Below are positions 18,363-26,774 of a stretch of 64,000 bases of DNA, one piece after another. The first letter of the stretch is position 1; each line of letters starts with the position of its first letter. The notes below the pieces were generated by a model. It made no database searches and was not told the DNA's origin. It saw nothing but the letters and a program-made list of their open reading frames with translations. The DNA is taken from assembly GCA_030706145.1 (NCBI GenBank), contig JAUZPB010000002.1, positions 1 through 64,000 of the forward strand, in the 5' to 3' direction. The position numbers and the translations under genes were made by a program. The DNA comes from Bacteroidota bacterium (GTDB lineage: Bacteria > Bacteroidota > Ignavibacteria > Ignavibacteriales > SURF-24).

Positions 18363-18467
18363 TTTTTATGTTCCTCCATAAAACACTATAAGAAGGCCAG
18401 ATAAATAACAGGAGGTAAAAAAATATCTCAGAGGAGAGAATGTGTTTGTATAAAACGGCCCAAAATT

Positions 18468-18848
18468 TTACATATAGTCGACTAAACGTTTTATTAAACC
18501 ATTTTCAATAGTAAAGAACGAAGCTCCTCGCAATCTAATTCCCTCTCCAGCATTTGGCCCGCTTGACAAGTCCTTTGCCAATCTGCACCAGTACTCAGTT
18601 TCTATGGCGACTGCATTTTCTGAGATCACCCAATGAATTGGAGTTTGTTTTCTCTCCTCATATTGTTCAGCCATCATTTTTGAGACTTTTGCAAATTGCT
18701 CACGTGAGACTGCCTGTGTTATTCCCAAAGTATTAGAAATAGATTCAAATAGCATATCCTCACTGAACAATTTTAACATTGAATCAACATCACTCCTATT
18801 ATAGGATTCCAAATAATTTTCAACTATCAGGCGGCAATCCCTTTCCAT
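18468..18848 (-). CDS. Cytoplasmic SnoaL-like/NTF2-fold protein
   Basis: The 126-residue protein has no signal peptide. It reads as a SnoaL-like fold: VENYLESYNRSDVDSMLKLF, EDMLFESI, a central helix, then paired strands VAIETEYWCRLAKDL and IRLRGASFFTIENG. This superfamily covers isomerases, hydratases and non-catalytic binders, so function stays open. Confidence 0.75.
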   Translation of the reverse strand: MERDCRLIVENYLESYNRSDVDSMLKLFSEDMLFESISNTLGITQAVSREQFAKVSKMMAEQYEERKQTPIHWVISENAVAIETEYWCRLAKDLSSGPNAGEGIRLRGASFFTIENGLIKRLVDYM

Positions 18849-19069
18849 TTTTGTTATACCCTTTTGGTTAAGTTAACATTACAAATTAAAAAGAATTTTA
18901 AGAAGGCTGTTGCAAATTATCTTACTTCAGACAATTTGCAATCACCTTCATTATTATGGAGATAAATATGATTTTGCAGAAAGTTATCCGTTTTCCAAAA
19001 GAAGACATATTATCGGTATAACTATCATCACAGTTTTTTATATCAGGAACACATGTCGAAAAAAGAGAA

Positions 19070-19678
19070 CTACTTAATCTGATCTCTTGTTGTTTTTGCA
19101 ACTTCAAGATGATGGCGCAGAGTTGGCAAAGTCTTATCGATCCATGATTTCAGTTGTGGATCTGTAACATTCTTTGAAGCCTCTTCAAAGGTGTCGACAT
19201 CCTTCTGATGGTCCTTTACCATAAGATCCATATAGGCTTTATCGAAATCAGTTCCGGAGAGATTTGACAATTTATCGATATCATCCTGATGGTCGCTAGA
19301 AACAGATGATGGTATTGTAATATTATCACCGGAGGCAACATCTTTCAATTCATCATTTGCTTTTGAATGATCAGTTATCATCATTTGAGCGAAATCCTTA
19401 ACAGATTGAGAGCTTGCTTTTTGAAGGGCAAGGTTGCCAAGTTGTACTTCAGCCATTCCGCCATCTGCAGCATCTTTAACAAATTCAGCTCTCATATTCA
19501 TTTCACTACTGCTACTACCTGTTCTTCCTCCAGTAGAACTTCCAGTCTCATCTCCAGTATTACCTCCACCGGTTGTTGTTCTACCGCTAGTAGTTCTATC
19601 GCTTCCCATTCTATTTGAACATGCACTAAAATAAACCGTTATTGATAAGAGCATCAGCAAAAATGATATTTTTTTCAT
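19070..19678 (-). CDS. DUF4142 lipoprotein
   Basis: The 202-residue product has a lipoprotein signal with FSACSN (lipidated Cys20). A linker of about 40 residues rich in Gly, Ser and Thr follows, then a helical DUF4142 domain (about 62-202). Blocks such as DAADGGMAEVQLGNLALQKA, FAQMMITDHSKAN and LMVKDHQKDV are the family marks. The fold resembles a ferritin-like helical bundle, and the His pair in MITDH and VKDH is typical. A periplasmic or outer-membrane role is likely, but no reaction is known. Confidence 0.88.
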   Translation of the reverse strand: MKKISFLLMLLSITVYFSACSNRMGSDRTTSGRTTTGGGNTGDETGSSTGGRTGSSSSEMNMRAEFVKDAADGGMAEVQLGNLALQKASSQSVKDFAQMMITDHSKANDELKDVASGDNITIPSSVSSDHQDDIDKLSNLSGTDFDKAYMDLMVKDHQKDVDTFEEASKNVTDPQLKSWIDKTLPTLRHHLEVAKTTRDQIK

Positions 19679-19900
19679 TTTATTCCTCCTTTAATGATGA
19701 ACAAATATGACTATTTTCTCATTTTTTATTTTAATAGTCTTATTTAGCATAGAGCCATCCAAAAAAAGCTCCATTTTCCATACATTATTTAAGGTAACGA
19801 GATTTGTCTTAAATTCAAGAGTATTTTTTTCGTGCAGAAAATATGGATTTCAATGATATGATATTTTCGTATTATGAAATAAAGAGGAGAGATTTTATTT

Positions 19901-20389
19901 TTAAATTACTTTTGCTTTTACGCCCCAGTTTACATATGGATTTTTGACCAAATTTGAGTTTGAATATCTCGGGTCATCGGTCACATCCAAACCGATCCAT
20001 TCAGGGAGATCTATTTCTACAGTTTCATTTTCCATTTCAATTTCCGCAGTAATTAGGCCCTGATTTTCCTTATCGAAAACATCAATTTCCCAATAATTAT
20101 TATTATGCAAAACTTTGTACCTGACTTTTTCTATTACTGGTTTTAAACAAAAAAGTTCCATCATCTCAACAGCATCGTTAAATGGAATTTCATATTCATA
20201 CTCTGGTCGAGTCAGGCCATTTCGCATTCCTTTTATAGTAATAAAACCTCTGTTGCAAGCTGTGCGGACCCGAACTGTTCTATATTTTTCGCATGAAATA
20301 TAGCCCTGACGGTATTGGCACTCAGATACAACGTTATTTTTCCAGTTATCATTTTGCACAAGAAATTTTCTTTCAATCTCTACAGGCAT
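19901..20389 (-). CDS. CYTH-domain phosphohydrolase
   Basis: The 162-residue protein opens MPVEIERKFLV, carrying the ExExK signature of CYTH tunnel enzymes (Glu4, Glu6, Lys8). Alternating charged strands follow: RTVRVRTA, ITIKGM and WEIDVFD. Bacterial members hydrolyse inorganic triphosphate or, less often, make cyclic AMP. Triphosphatase is the default call. It is monocistronic, with a 224-base gap upstream containing only the small hairpin AAGGCTAAAGCCTT. Confidence 0.88.
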   Translation of the reverse strand: MPVEIERKFLVQNDNWKNNVVSECQYRQGYISCEKYRTVRVRTACNRGFITIKGMRNGLTRPEYEYEIPFNDAVEMMELFCLKPVIEKVRYKVLHNNNYWEIDVFDKENQGLITAEIEMENETVEIDLPEWIGLDVTDDPRYSNSNLVKNPYVNWGVKAKVI

Positions 20390-20613
20390 TTTCTAAGTTT
20401 CACCTTTTCTAAGTAGCTTTATATACTTTGCATGTATAATTTTTGAATATTTGCATTCAATAAGCAGAGAATAATCTCTGTTTACTAAATCCCTTTATGA
20501 TCATATTAAAAATAGCAAATAATTATTTAACTGAACAGTCTTAGAGAAAAAAGGCTAAAGCCTTAATAAACACCTACGTTCATTATAGTATCTTATAGCC
20601 CTAAAGATTCAAA

Positions 20614-20814
20614 CTACCAATTCACCATTTTAACTTCAACAACAGAGACATTATTTTTCTCATCAATTAAAACCTTTATTCTGTTTGGCTGATGGCAAAT
20701 ATAGCAATCCTTAAGGAACTCCTGCCTTTTTTCACCATTTAGATGTACATAAGTCAGATTTTCATACCCGCAGTACTGGCAAACAAATTTAACATCTTTA
20801 GTATTTTCTGACAT
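20614..20814 (-). CDS. Small CPXCG-like cysteine-rich protein
   Basis: The 66-residue protein has two Cys pairs, CQYCG and CYICH, about 24 residues apart, in the pattern of the CPXCG zinc-binding family. I prefer ATG 20814, which has GAGG upstream. A GTG at 20868 would add 18 residues but has no ribosome binding site and would overlap the ferritin remnant. Function is unknown. Confidence 0.7.
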   Translation of the reverse strand: MSENTKDVKFVCQYCGYENLTYVHLNGEKRQEFLKDCYICHQPNRIKVLIDEKNNVSVVEVKMVNW

Positions 20815-20842
20815 AATTGATAACGCCTCACAATTTGGGTTC

Positions 20843-21050
20843 TTAAAGCACCTCTCTATCGGGGACACTGCTTTTTTGATTATTTTGTTTTATTCTGGAA
20901 ACATCAGGGACATCCTGTCCAAGAGCAGTCGAAAGGTCGATCTGGTGCTCCTGTTCATCGACAAGTATGTCTCTTATATGTTCAGCAATTGCGAATTCAC
21001 CAAGCTGCTCGCACAGACTTTACATTCTGATCAGGGTTTGTATTTTTCAT
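20843..21050 (-). pseudogene. Ferritin/bacterioferritin-like gene remnant with internal deletion
   Basis: ATG at 21050, after GGAG, opens MKNTNPDQNVKSV but stops after 17 codons. In another frame the same stretch gives CEQLGEFAIAEHIRDILVDE, then EQEHQIDLSTALGQDVPDVS, and ends at 20843. That is the last helix of a ferritin-like protein with its ExxH iron ligands. The start and end of one gene thus survive, while the middle of about 100 codons is missing and the frame is broken. It is a decayed gene. Confidence 0.72.
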
Positions 21051-21255
21051 ATTAGCTCCATTTTAATGATTCTTAGCTACTTACTTTATCCGTTTTAGAG
21101 ATCGAGGTGCATAGTAATAATAGACTAAAAAGAGAAGAGTTTTTATTCAAGCTATTTTTTAGAGGACATAGAACCTATTATAAAAATTTGCAATAAATTT
21201 CGGTCTTTAATTTTAAGTTCCTATATTTATCAGCAGAAATTAAAAGGTGTATAGT

Positions 21256-22230
21256 TTGGAATATAAAATAATAGCAACGCTTGGTCCGGCGAGTAATTCT
21301 GAGACTATCTGGAGTAAAATGATCTCAGCCGGAGTAAGTTCTTTCAGGTTAAATAGTTCTCATCTTGACATAAGTGAGTTAAAAAAGTGGTTAGAGAGAA
21401 TTGTTGAGTTTAATAATAGATCTGATAACAGAATTCCAGTTGTACTCGATCTACAGGGGAGTAAATGGCGACTTGGTAATTTTCCTACTAGAAAACTCTC
21501 CAAAGGACAAATTATTGAACTTAACTGTTGCTCTAGGTCAGATGATATGGGAATTTTGCCAGTACCTCATGCAGATTTTTTTGAAGCTGCCTCTGTTTCA
21601 GATAAGGAAATAAGATTAAGCGATGCAAAAGTAATACTTCAGCTTCAAAACTACAGTAAGGATAAAATAACGGCAAAAGTAATAAAAGCTGGAGAAATCT
21701 CTTCCAGAAAAGGGATTACATATTCATCAACAGGATATAGGAAAGAAGTAATAAGTGAAAAAGATTCGGCAATAATTGAGTATTCAAGATGTTATGATTT
21801 TATCCGTTATGCAGTTTCATATATAAAAGATTCTGCAGAAATGTCCTTTTACAGAGAGCATATTGGGAAAGAGAGTTATATTATTGCAAAACTGGAAAGA
21901 GAAAGCGCAATTAAGGATGTTTTAAGCATTGCTAATAATTCAGACGAGCTTTGGATTTGCCGTGGAGATTTAGGAGCAGAACTTGGAATTAAGCAAATGG
22001 CAATTAATGTGGGCAATATTTCATCTGAAATAAAAGTCTTTTCCAAACCAGTAATAATGGCAGGACAAGTACTTGAACACATGACCCGACATTCTTCTGC
22101 TACAAGATCTGAAATATGTTACCTATACGATTGTCTACTTAAAGGATATAAAGGTTTTGTTCTTTCTGACGAATGCGCAATTGGTAAGTTTCCGGTTGAA
22201 AGCTGCCAGGTTGCTTCAATTTTTAGGTAA
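21256..22230 (+). CDS. Short pyruvate kinase-like protein without the C-terminal domain
   Basis: The protein is about 324 residues, against about 470 for normal pyruvate kinase. It keeps the barrel: YKIIATLGPAS, FRLNSSH, a short B domain after DLQGSKWR, the lysine in IIAKLERESA, and the metal-site RGDLGAE. VIMAGQVLEHMTRHSSATRS replaces the usual ATQMLESM...PTRAE. The C-terminal effector domain is absent, and the end is natural, with a terminator close by. TTG 21256 follows AAGGTG; GTG 21247 is the alternative. Whether it makes pyruvate or uses another phosphate ester is unclear. Confidence 0.75.
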   Translation: MEYKIIATLGPASNSETIWSKMISAGVSSFRLNSSHLDISELKKWLERIVEFNNRSDNRIPVVLDLQGSKWRLGNFPTRKLSKGQIIELNCCSRSDDMGILPVPHADFFEAASVSDKEIRLSDAKVILQLQNYSKDKITAKVIKAGEISSRKGITYSSTGYRKEVISEKDSAIIEYSRCYDFIRYAVSYIKDSAEMSFYREHIGKESYIIAKLERESAIKDVLSIANNSDELWICRGDLGAELGIKQMAINVGNISSEIKVFSKPVIMAGQVLEHMTRHSSATRSEICYLYDCLLKGYKGFVLSDECAIGKFPVESCQVASIFR

Positions 22231-22274
22231 AACAGTTTTTAACTCCTGCTTTTGGCTCTTCTTTGCTTTTACAA

Positions 22275-22298
22275 GGGGCAAGAGCTTGCCCCGTTTTT
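22275..22298 (+). terminator. Rho-independent terminator after the pyruvate kinase-like gene
   Basis: GGGGCAAG and CTTGCCCC form a perfect 8-bp stem with a 2-base loop (likely opening to 4), followed by GTTTTT. Confidence 0.85.
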
Positions 22299-22385
22299 AA
22301 TGGCCCTATCTGATATTTTTCTCATATCAAAAGCCTTCCATATAAAATAACAAGTTTTTCCTTTTTAGAAAAAGTTTCTACTTCG

Positions 22386-22430
22386 TGACAATTTTTGACA
22401 ATCCTTTACCTTCCTATGACAACTTGCCAT
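22386..22430 (+). promoter_or_regulatory. Direct-repeat box upstream of the HEAT-repeat gene (site A)
   Basis: TGACAAT (22386), TGACAAT (22396), TTACC (22406), TGACAA (22417) and a weaker TGCCA (22425) run in the same direction, 10, 10, 11 and 8 bp apart. Near-identical arrays lie upstream of the TonB-like gene (27298-27342) and the double GH2-type gene (28511-28555), each pointing toward its gene. Tandem heptamers at one-turn spacing are the usual operator form for OmpR/PhoB-type response regulators. Confidence 0.7.
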
Positions 22431-22525
22431 TCTATGAGATCGTCTTAATTAATAGAAATCAGAAATTATAAGAAGAAAGAATAATTTTTAAGTAATAAAG
22501 AGATTATTAAAAAGGAGATACTATC

Positions 22526-22972
22526 ATGAAAACGAACACTACAAAAAGAATGAGAGCCTTAATGGCATTAGTTGCAATGTTAGTTGCAATATCAGCTATG
22601 TCTGTAATGGCACAGGCTAATGTTGATGAGATAACAGGATCAGTTAAAGTTGAGTTAAAGAAAAATGCAGTTGAAAACCTCCTTGTAAACATAAGTTCAG
22701 ATATTGATGGAGTAAGAAAAAGTGCAATATATTTTGCAGGCTACTATAAGGTAGATCAGGCAAAGGATGCTCTAATGAAGCAATTCACTAAGGAGAAAGA
22801 TCCTGCTACCAGAATACTGATTGCATTATCACTCTACAAATTAGGAGATGAAGACGGGATGAATTTAGTTAAGAAATACTCACAGAAAGACCCTGATTCC
22901 AGGGTAAAAAGAATGTGTTCAGCAATATATACAGACTATCTTATGAACTTAGGGAAAGTTGCTTCAAAGTAA
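22526..22972 (+). CDS. Exported HEAT-repeat-like protein
   Basis: The 148-residue protein has a signal peptide ending SVMAQA after a hydrophobic core rich in Ala, Met and Val. The mature part is a small alpha-solenoid of about three HEAT-like repeats: DGVRKSAIYFAGYYKVD, DPATRILIALSLYKLGD and DSRVKRMCSAIYTDY. Such proteins are periplasmic scaffolds. AAGGAG precedes the ATG by 8 bases. The upstream box A links it to two other exported proteins. Confidence 0.82.
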   Translation: MKTNTTKRMRALMALVAMLVAISAMSVMAQANVDEITGSVKVELKKNAVENLLVNISSDIDGVRKSAIYFAGYYKVDQAKDALMKQFTKEKDPATRILIALSLYKLGDEDGMNLVKKYSQKDPDSRVKRMCSAIYTDYLMNLGKVASK

Positions 22973-22994
22973 AACTTCCAATCTTCAAGAAAAG

Positions 22995-23028
22995 GCGGGC
23001 TTTGTTTTAAAGTCCGCTTTTTTTTAAT
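22995..23028 (+). terminator. Rho-independent terminator after the HEAT-repeat gene
   Basis: GCGGGCTTT and AAAGTCCGC pair over 9 bp (one G-U) around GTTTT, followed by eight T. Confidence 0.88.
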
Positions 23029-23164
23029 CTCATCCAGGAAATAATATATTGGATAATAACCCCAGTGAAAGATTGATATTAAAAGTGAATTGGATTAACT
23101 TCAAAATGAATAATTTGTACTATTTTGAATTTAATCTAATTGATTTTTTCAGGAGGTTATTAAA

Positions 23165-23806
23165 ATGAGATATTCTTTTATAATATTGTTTTTATTACTT
23201 ACATCTGCTATTACACTTACAAAGGCACAAGACTTAAAAGTAATAAAACTTCCAGACCCAGATAAAACAGGTGGAAAGCCCTTAATGCAGATACTAGCAT
23301 CAAGACAATCTTCACGCGAATTCAGTAAAGAACCTTTAACGGCTCAGCAGTTATCTAATCTACTTTGGTCTGCATTTGGGATAAACCGGACAGAATCTGG
23401 TAAAAGGACAGCTCCTTCGGCCAGAAACTGGCAGGAAATAGATATTTATGTAACAACTGCTGACGGAACATATCTTTATGATGCAAAGACCCATAGCTTA
23501 AAGCAAATCTTAGAAGAAGATATAAGGGCATTAACCGGGAAACAGGATTATGTAAAAGATGCTGCAATAAACCTTATCTATGTTGCTGATATGTCAAAAC
23601 TGGGAGATGTTTCAGAGGAAGACAAGAGTTTCTATAGTGGTGCAGATACGGGTTTTATTGCAGAAAATGCTTACCTTTATTGTACGAGTGAAAATCTTGC
23701 CGTTGTAGTAAGAGCAATGATAGACAGAGATAAACTTGCAAAAAAATTAAACCTTAGATCAGAGCAAAGAATAACTCTGGGACAAACGATAGGCAATCAC
23801 AAATAA
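23165..23806 (+). CDS. Exported nitroreductase-family (SagB-type) protein
   Basis: The 213-residue protein has a signal peptide ending LTKAQ. The nitroreductase fold follows, with SRQSSREFSKEPL (phosphate-binding Arg and Ser of the FMN site), LLWSAFGINR, RTAPSARNWQEIDIYV and the C-terminal TLGQTIG. Export of an FMN protein is common for this SagB/ThcOx-like subgroup in Bacteroidota. The redox substrate is not known. AGGAGG lies upstream. A dehydrogenase fragment begins where it ends. Confidence 0.85.
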   Translation: MRYSFIILFLLLTSAITLTKAQDLKVIKLPDPDKTGGKPLMQILASRQSSREFSKEPLTAQQLSNLLWSAFGINRTESGKRTAPSARNWQEIDIYVTTADGTYLYDAKTHSLKQILEEDIRALTGKQDYVKDAAINLIYVADMSKLGDVSEEDKSFYSGADTGFIAENAYLYCTSENLAVVVRAMIDRDKLAKKLNLRSEQRITLGQTIGNHK

Positions 23807-24059
23807 TGCGCTTAATGCAATAACTCTAACTGCAAGGATGGAACTAGAGAAGGATAACATAAAAGTAGGTCTAGTAATACCAGGAATAGCTGCAACGAAC
23901 TTTTTCAAAAATACAATAAGGCTGGAGGCTAAGACAGCTTCTTCTTCAATGCATCCATATTCAATTTCAGGTGATCCCCCGGAACATGTAGCAAAAAAAA
24001 TACTTGAAGCAGTATTAACCGAACAAGCCGAAGTATACGCCGACAGTGTAAAGCATTAG
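23802..24059 (+). pseudogene. C-terminal remnant of a short-chain dehydrogenase
   Basis: Frame translation from 23802 reads NNALNAITLTARMELEKDN, then IKVGLVIPGIAATNFFKN, and ends VAKKILEAVLTEQAEVYADS. This matches the last third of a classical short-chain dehydrogenase (after the catalytic YxxxK: ALNAxTLTAR...PGxxxTNF). The Rossmann fold and catalytic residues are missing. An in-frame TAG at 23790 lies inside the nitroreductase gene. No ribosome binding site is evident. A deletion joined to the end of the nitroreductase gene is the likely cause. Confidence 0.75.
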
Positions 24060-24074
24060 TTTCCTCCTTAAGCG

Positions 24075-24416
24075 TTATATATCAATCCTGTCATTAATAG
24101 CAGGAGGAAAGGAAATGGCCAGGAATTCTACATCAGTTTCAGATTCATTCTTAAACTGGTGTACAATTCCGGGAGGAATTTCAAGAGATTCTTTTTCACT
24201 GAGTAATACTTTTTCATCCTCAAATTCAATTACAGCATTACCCGAAAGGACAAAGAAGAACTGCCTGGCTTTACTATGGTAATGTTTTATTTCAGACTTT
24301 CCTGCCGGGACCCTTTCCTGAACTATTGTTATATCAGATGATTTCAACAAACGCCATCCATCACAACTATCGCCCCAAATATAGTGATTGCTTTCATCTG
24401 CTCTAATTAGCTTCAT
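24075..24416 (-). CDS. Cupin-domain protein
   Basis: The 113-residue single-domain cupin has the metal motif KHYHSKARQFFFVLSG (two His, later Gln/Glu positions) and the second motif IPPGIVHQFKNES. It may be an isomerase, a dioxygenase-like enzyme or a simple binder. It lies 62 bases downstream of an oxidoreductase gene encoded on the same strand, so the pair may act on the same small molecule. Confidence 0.8.
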   Translation of the reverse strand: MKLIRADESNHYIWGDSCDGWRLLKSSDITIVQERVPAGKSEIKHYHSKARQFFFVLSGNAVIEFEDEKVLLSEKESLEIPPGIVHQFKNESETDVEFLAISFPPAINDRIDI

Positions 24417-24478
24417 TAGTATTACCCTTTTCTTTTGTTATTGATCTGCTCTTAACAGCTTTGCAGATCTTTTTTTTA

Positions 24479-25453
24479 TTATTTTAGATAATTTACCTTC
24501 AGTGCTTTAAGTATTACATTTAAATCCTTTACTGCTTCTTCAAATGTACTTTTAACTTTTCTTTTTTTTGTAATTGCGTTGTAAAAGTCAATAAATTCTT
24601 CACGGTATCCGCTATCGTCTTCTGCAATCTCCTGAATGTCTTTTTTATTATTTCCTTTAATTGTAATCTTATTTTCCGCTACAACAATACTTCCCTTTTT
24701 CCCAAATATAAGCAACTTATTTTCCCAATATCCATTTACAGAAAAAAAAAGATTAAAAACGCCATTAATGCCTTTACTGGTTAAAAACTGAATACTCATA
24801 GTATCAGGGTGACCGATCTTAGGATTAATACTTTTAGTAAAAGCTTTAACTTCAGAGATTTCCCCTAATAAATATCTTAGAGCCGCTACATTATGTACAC
24901 CGGCATCAGTCATGAAACCTCCTTCGTAGCTATGATGTCTTCTCCATTTAATTTTTGCATATTTCCCCTCTTCAGTTACCAGATAGAATACATTCCACAT
25001 AGCAGCATAAGGTTTTCCAATGGTTCCATTCTTTATTAATTCCTTAACTCTGGAATAAACCAATCTATAACGGAAGTTTTCAGCTACCATCATAACTGAT
25101 TTATATTTTTGGGGGAAATGCAGCATTTTCTTTGCTTCGGCAGCATTTGCTGCAATTGGCTTTTCTACAATAACATGTTTACCTGCTTTAAGAGCATCTT
25201 CAGTAACGCGGCAGTTTAGGTTAATGGGAAGAGCAATATCTACGGCATCTACGTCTTGTCTTGAAAGCAGTTCTTTATAATCCAGAACATAAGGGACTCC
25301 TCCAAGAAGTTTTGAAAGTTCCATAGCTTTTTTTTCAGTATGATTACATAGAGCTGTAATCACAAATTTATCTGAGAGTTTTTCCAAAGCTGGCAGATGT
25401 AGTTCCCTTGCTGCAAGCCCGCATCCAATAATACCAAGTTTTATTTTTCTCAT
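24479..25453 (-). CDS. Gfo/Idh/MocA-family oxidoreductase
   Basis: The 324-residue NAD(P)-dependent sugar-type dehydrogenase has the Rossmann start LGIIGCGLAARELHLPAL, the EKPIAANAAEA motif with the catalytic-region Lys, and the substrate-domain GGFMTDAGVHNVAALRYLLG with the conserved Asp and His. Family substrates are sugars, inositols or sugar-nucleotides. No pathway neighbours fix it. It is likely co-transcribed with the cupin. Confidence 0.88.
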   Translation of the reverse strand: MRKIKLGIIGCGLAARELHLPALEKLSDKFVITALCNHTEKKAMELSKLLGGVPYVLDYKELLSRQDVDAVDIALPINLNCRVTEDALKAGKHVIVEKPIAANAAEAKKMLHFPQKYKSVMMVAENFRYRLVYSRVKELIKNGTIGKPYAAMWNVFYLVTEEGKYAKIKWRRHHSYEGGFMTDAGVHNVAALRYLLGEISEVKAFTKSINPKIGHPDTMSIQFLTSKGINGVFNLFFSVNGYWENKLLIFGKKGSIVVAENKITIKGNNKKDIQEIAEDDSGYREEFIDFYNAITKKRKVKSTFEEAVKDLNVILKALKVNYLK

Positions 25454-25752
25454 AAAATATCCGAGGAGTAATTTAAGATAAGTTATTAAAATCCGCTGCT
25501 ATATTCAAACGCTGAGACTGGGCTTGAAAAAGTATGGACTTGAAAAAGTATTTAATAAAGGAGGTATCATTGTTGCTTCTTAAAAGAAGTCATGTTTTCC
25601 AATAAGCTAGCCAAAAATAAGTTAGCTATAAATAGGTCATATAAATAGTCACACCAATTATAAACATAAAAGAATACACAGATAATATTCTATGCAAGAC
25701 AACCAAAGCAGATGCAAAAAAATACTATCTGTGTTTATATATGCGGAAATAA
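25454..25752. other. Intergenic stretch with a 13-bp direct repeat
   Basis: The 299 bases between two minus-strand genes hold the repeat CTTGAAAAAGTAT at 25523-25535 and 25539-25551 (16-bp period). AAAGGAGG at 25557-25564 lies near TTG codons that open only about ten codons. No gene or terminator is visible. Confidence 0.5.
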
Positions 25753-26055
25753 TTATTTTCTTTTTTTACTTTTAAGCGCTTCTACCAGTTCACCTTTTGT
25801 CATGCGGCTTCGTCCTGGGATATTTAGTTGTTTTGCCTGGTTTAGCAATTCATCTTTAGTATGTGAATCCAAGCTATGTCTTGGGTTTCCGGTGCCCTGG
25901 GTTCTTTTATTTTGTGTAAGTCCTTCCTCACGCCTATTCTTATTAACTGTTCTTGCTGCTATCTCCTTTGCACGTTTAGGGGCTTTCCCATATTTTTCCT
26001 GGCTCTGTTTTATATGTTCGTATTGTCTATCTTCTTTTTTACTCCATGATGGCAT
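25753..26055 (-). CDS. Small basic protein with a Rho N-terminal/SAP-like motif
   Basis: The 100-residue, strongly basic protein has an N-terminal WSKKEDRQYEHIKQSQ and ends with DELLNQAKQLNIPGRSRMTK, then GELVEALKSKK. This is the helix-extension-helix of the Rho termination factor N-terminal domain. Such small proteins are common in soil and sediment bacteria and likely bind nucleic acid. A ribosome binding site (GGAGG) precedes the ATG. Function is unknown. Confidence 0.75.
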   Translation of the reverse strand: MPSWSKKEDRQYEHIKQSQEKYGKAPKRAKEIAARTVNKNRREEGLTQNKRTQGTGNPRHSLDSHTKDELLNQAKQLNIPGRSRMTKGELVEALKSKKRK

Positions 26056-26132
26056 ATTTCCTCCTTCAGAGAAAATCTGAGAGTTAAAAAATGTATAACG
26101 AAGAGATATTATTATTTCGCATTACTAGCGCA

Positions 26133-26654
26133 CTAGTCCTTTTTTTTAATATAAAACTTATAAATGTGATAACCAGCTAAAAAAGCCGCCCCTGATAAGT
26201 TCATCATTCCAAGGACTTTTTGCATTGTAGTTGGTTTTGATTGCTCATAAAGTCTATAGAAAGAGCCAAACATTTGTTTCTTGTTGTTATTTAGAATATT
26301 TGCTGTATTGTAACTAGAATATAAAAACAGATTATTTCTAAGGAGGTTTTGGTCATATAGTGAAGGAGCTGCATAGCGTTGGTCCAGCTTAAAAAGAAAC
26401 GGATTGCCAGGAGGAAGAGAAAGATTCTCCTCACCCTCATCAATTGAATGGATCTGAAGATCAAGAATATTTTCCTGATCAACTGCAGAAGTATCGGAAG
26501 ATAATGCCTTCCAACTCTTTTCATTACTCAAGGAGTTTTTATTCAATGCGTCTTTACTCAATGAGTCTTTATTCATTGAGTCAGAAGGCACAATTTGTGC
26601 ATTAGCACAACTTGCCACAATAAAAGTGAATACCAGCCAAAGAATCAGTCTCAT
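26133..26654 (-). CDS. Exported protein of unknown function with 5-residue repeats
   Basis: The 173-residue product has a signal peptide ending SCANAQ. The mature N terminus carries DSMNK, DSLSK, DALNK and NSLSN in tandem, a 15-base DNA repeat. A middle part (PPGNPFLFKLDQRY) and a C-terminal hydrophobic segment (LGMMNLSGAAFLAGYHIYKF) with a KKKD end suggest membrane attachment. I do not recognise the family. It could be lipid-linked through Cys16, but the context is not a standard lipobox. Confidence 0.65.
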   Translation of the reverse strand: MRLILWLVFTFIVASCANAQIVPSDSMNKDSLSKDALNKNSLSNEKSWKALSSDTSAVDQENILDLQIHSIDEGEENLSLPPGNPFLFKLDQRYAAPSLYDQNLLRNNLFLYSSYNTANILNNNKKQMFGSFYRLYEQSKPTTMQKVLGMMNLSGAAFLAGYHIYKFYIKKKD

Positions 26655-26696
26655 AAAGGGGTGTCCATCTTTGTTCGTTATGAATTCACATAATAT

Positions 26697-26717
26697 TTGA
26701 CAGATGGATCAGTCAAA
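26697..26717. promoter_or_regulatory. Inverted repeat upstream of the 5-residue-repeat gene
   Basis: TTTGAC (26697-26702) and GTCAAA (26712-26717) are perfect inverted half-sites 9 bases apart, 43 bases upstream of the gene start at 26654. It may be an operator. No regulator is identified. Confidence 0.35.
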
Positions 26718-26774
26718 ATGTTCCCTAAAAAGAATGACCCTTATAAATAAAAAGGAAAAGGTCTAGAGTTTCAC

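Noticed and set aside
18922-19107. Minus-strand ORF of 61 residues after the DUF4142 gene
   Set aside because: It overlaps the end of the DUF4142 gene, has no ribosome binding site and shows no domain or signal peptide.
25712-26080. Plus-strand ORF of 122 residues rich in Ser, Phe and Leu
   Set aside because: It is the antisense of the small basic Rho-N-like gene, which has a good ribosome binding site and a recognisable domain.
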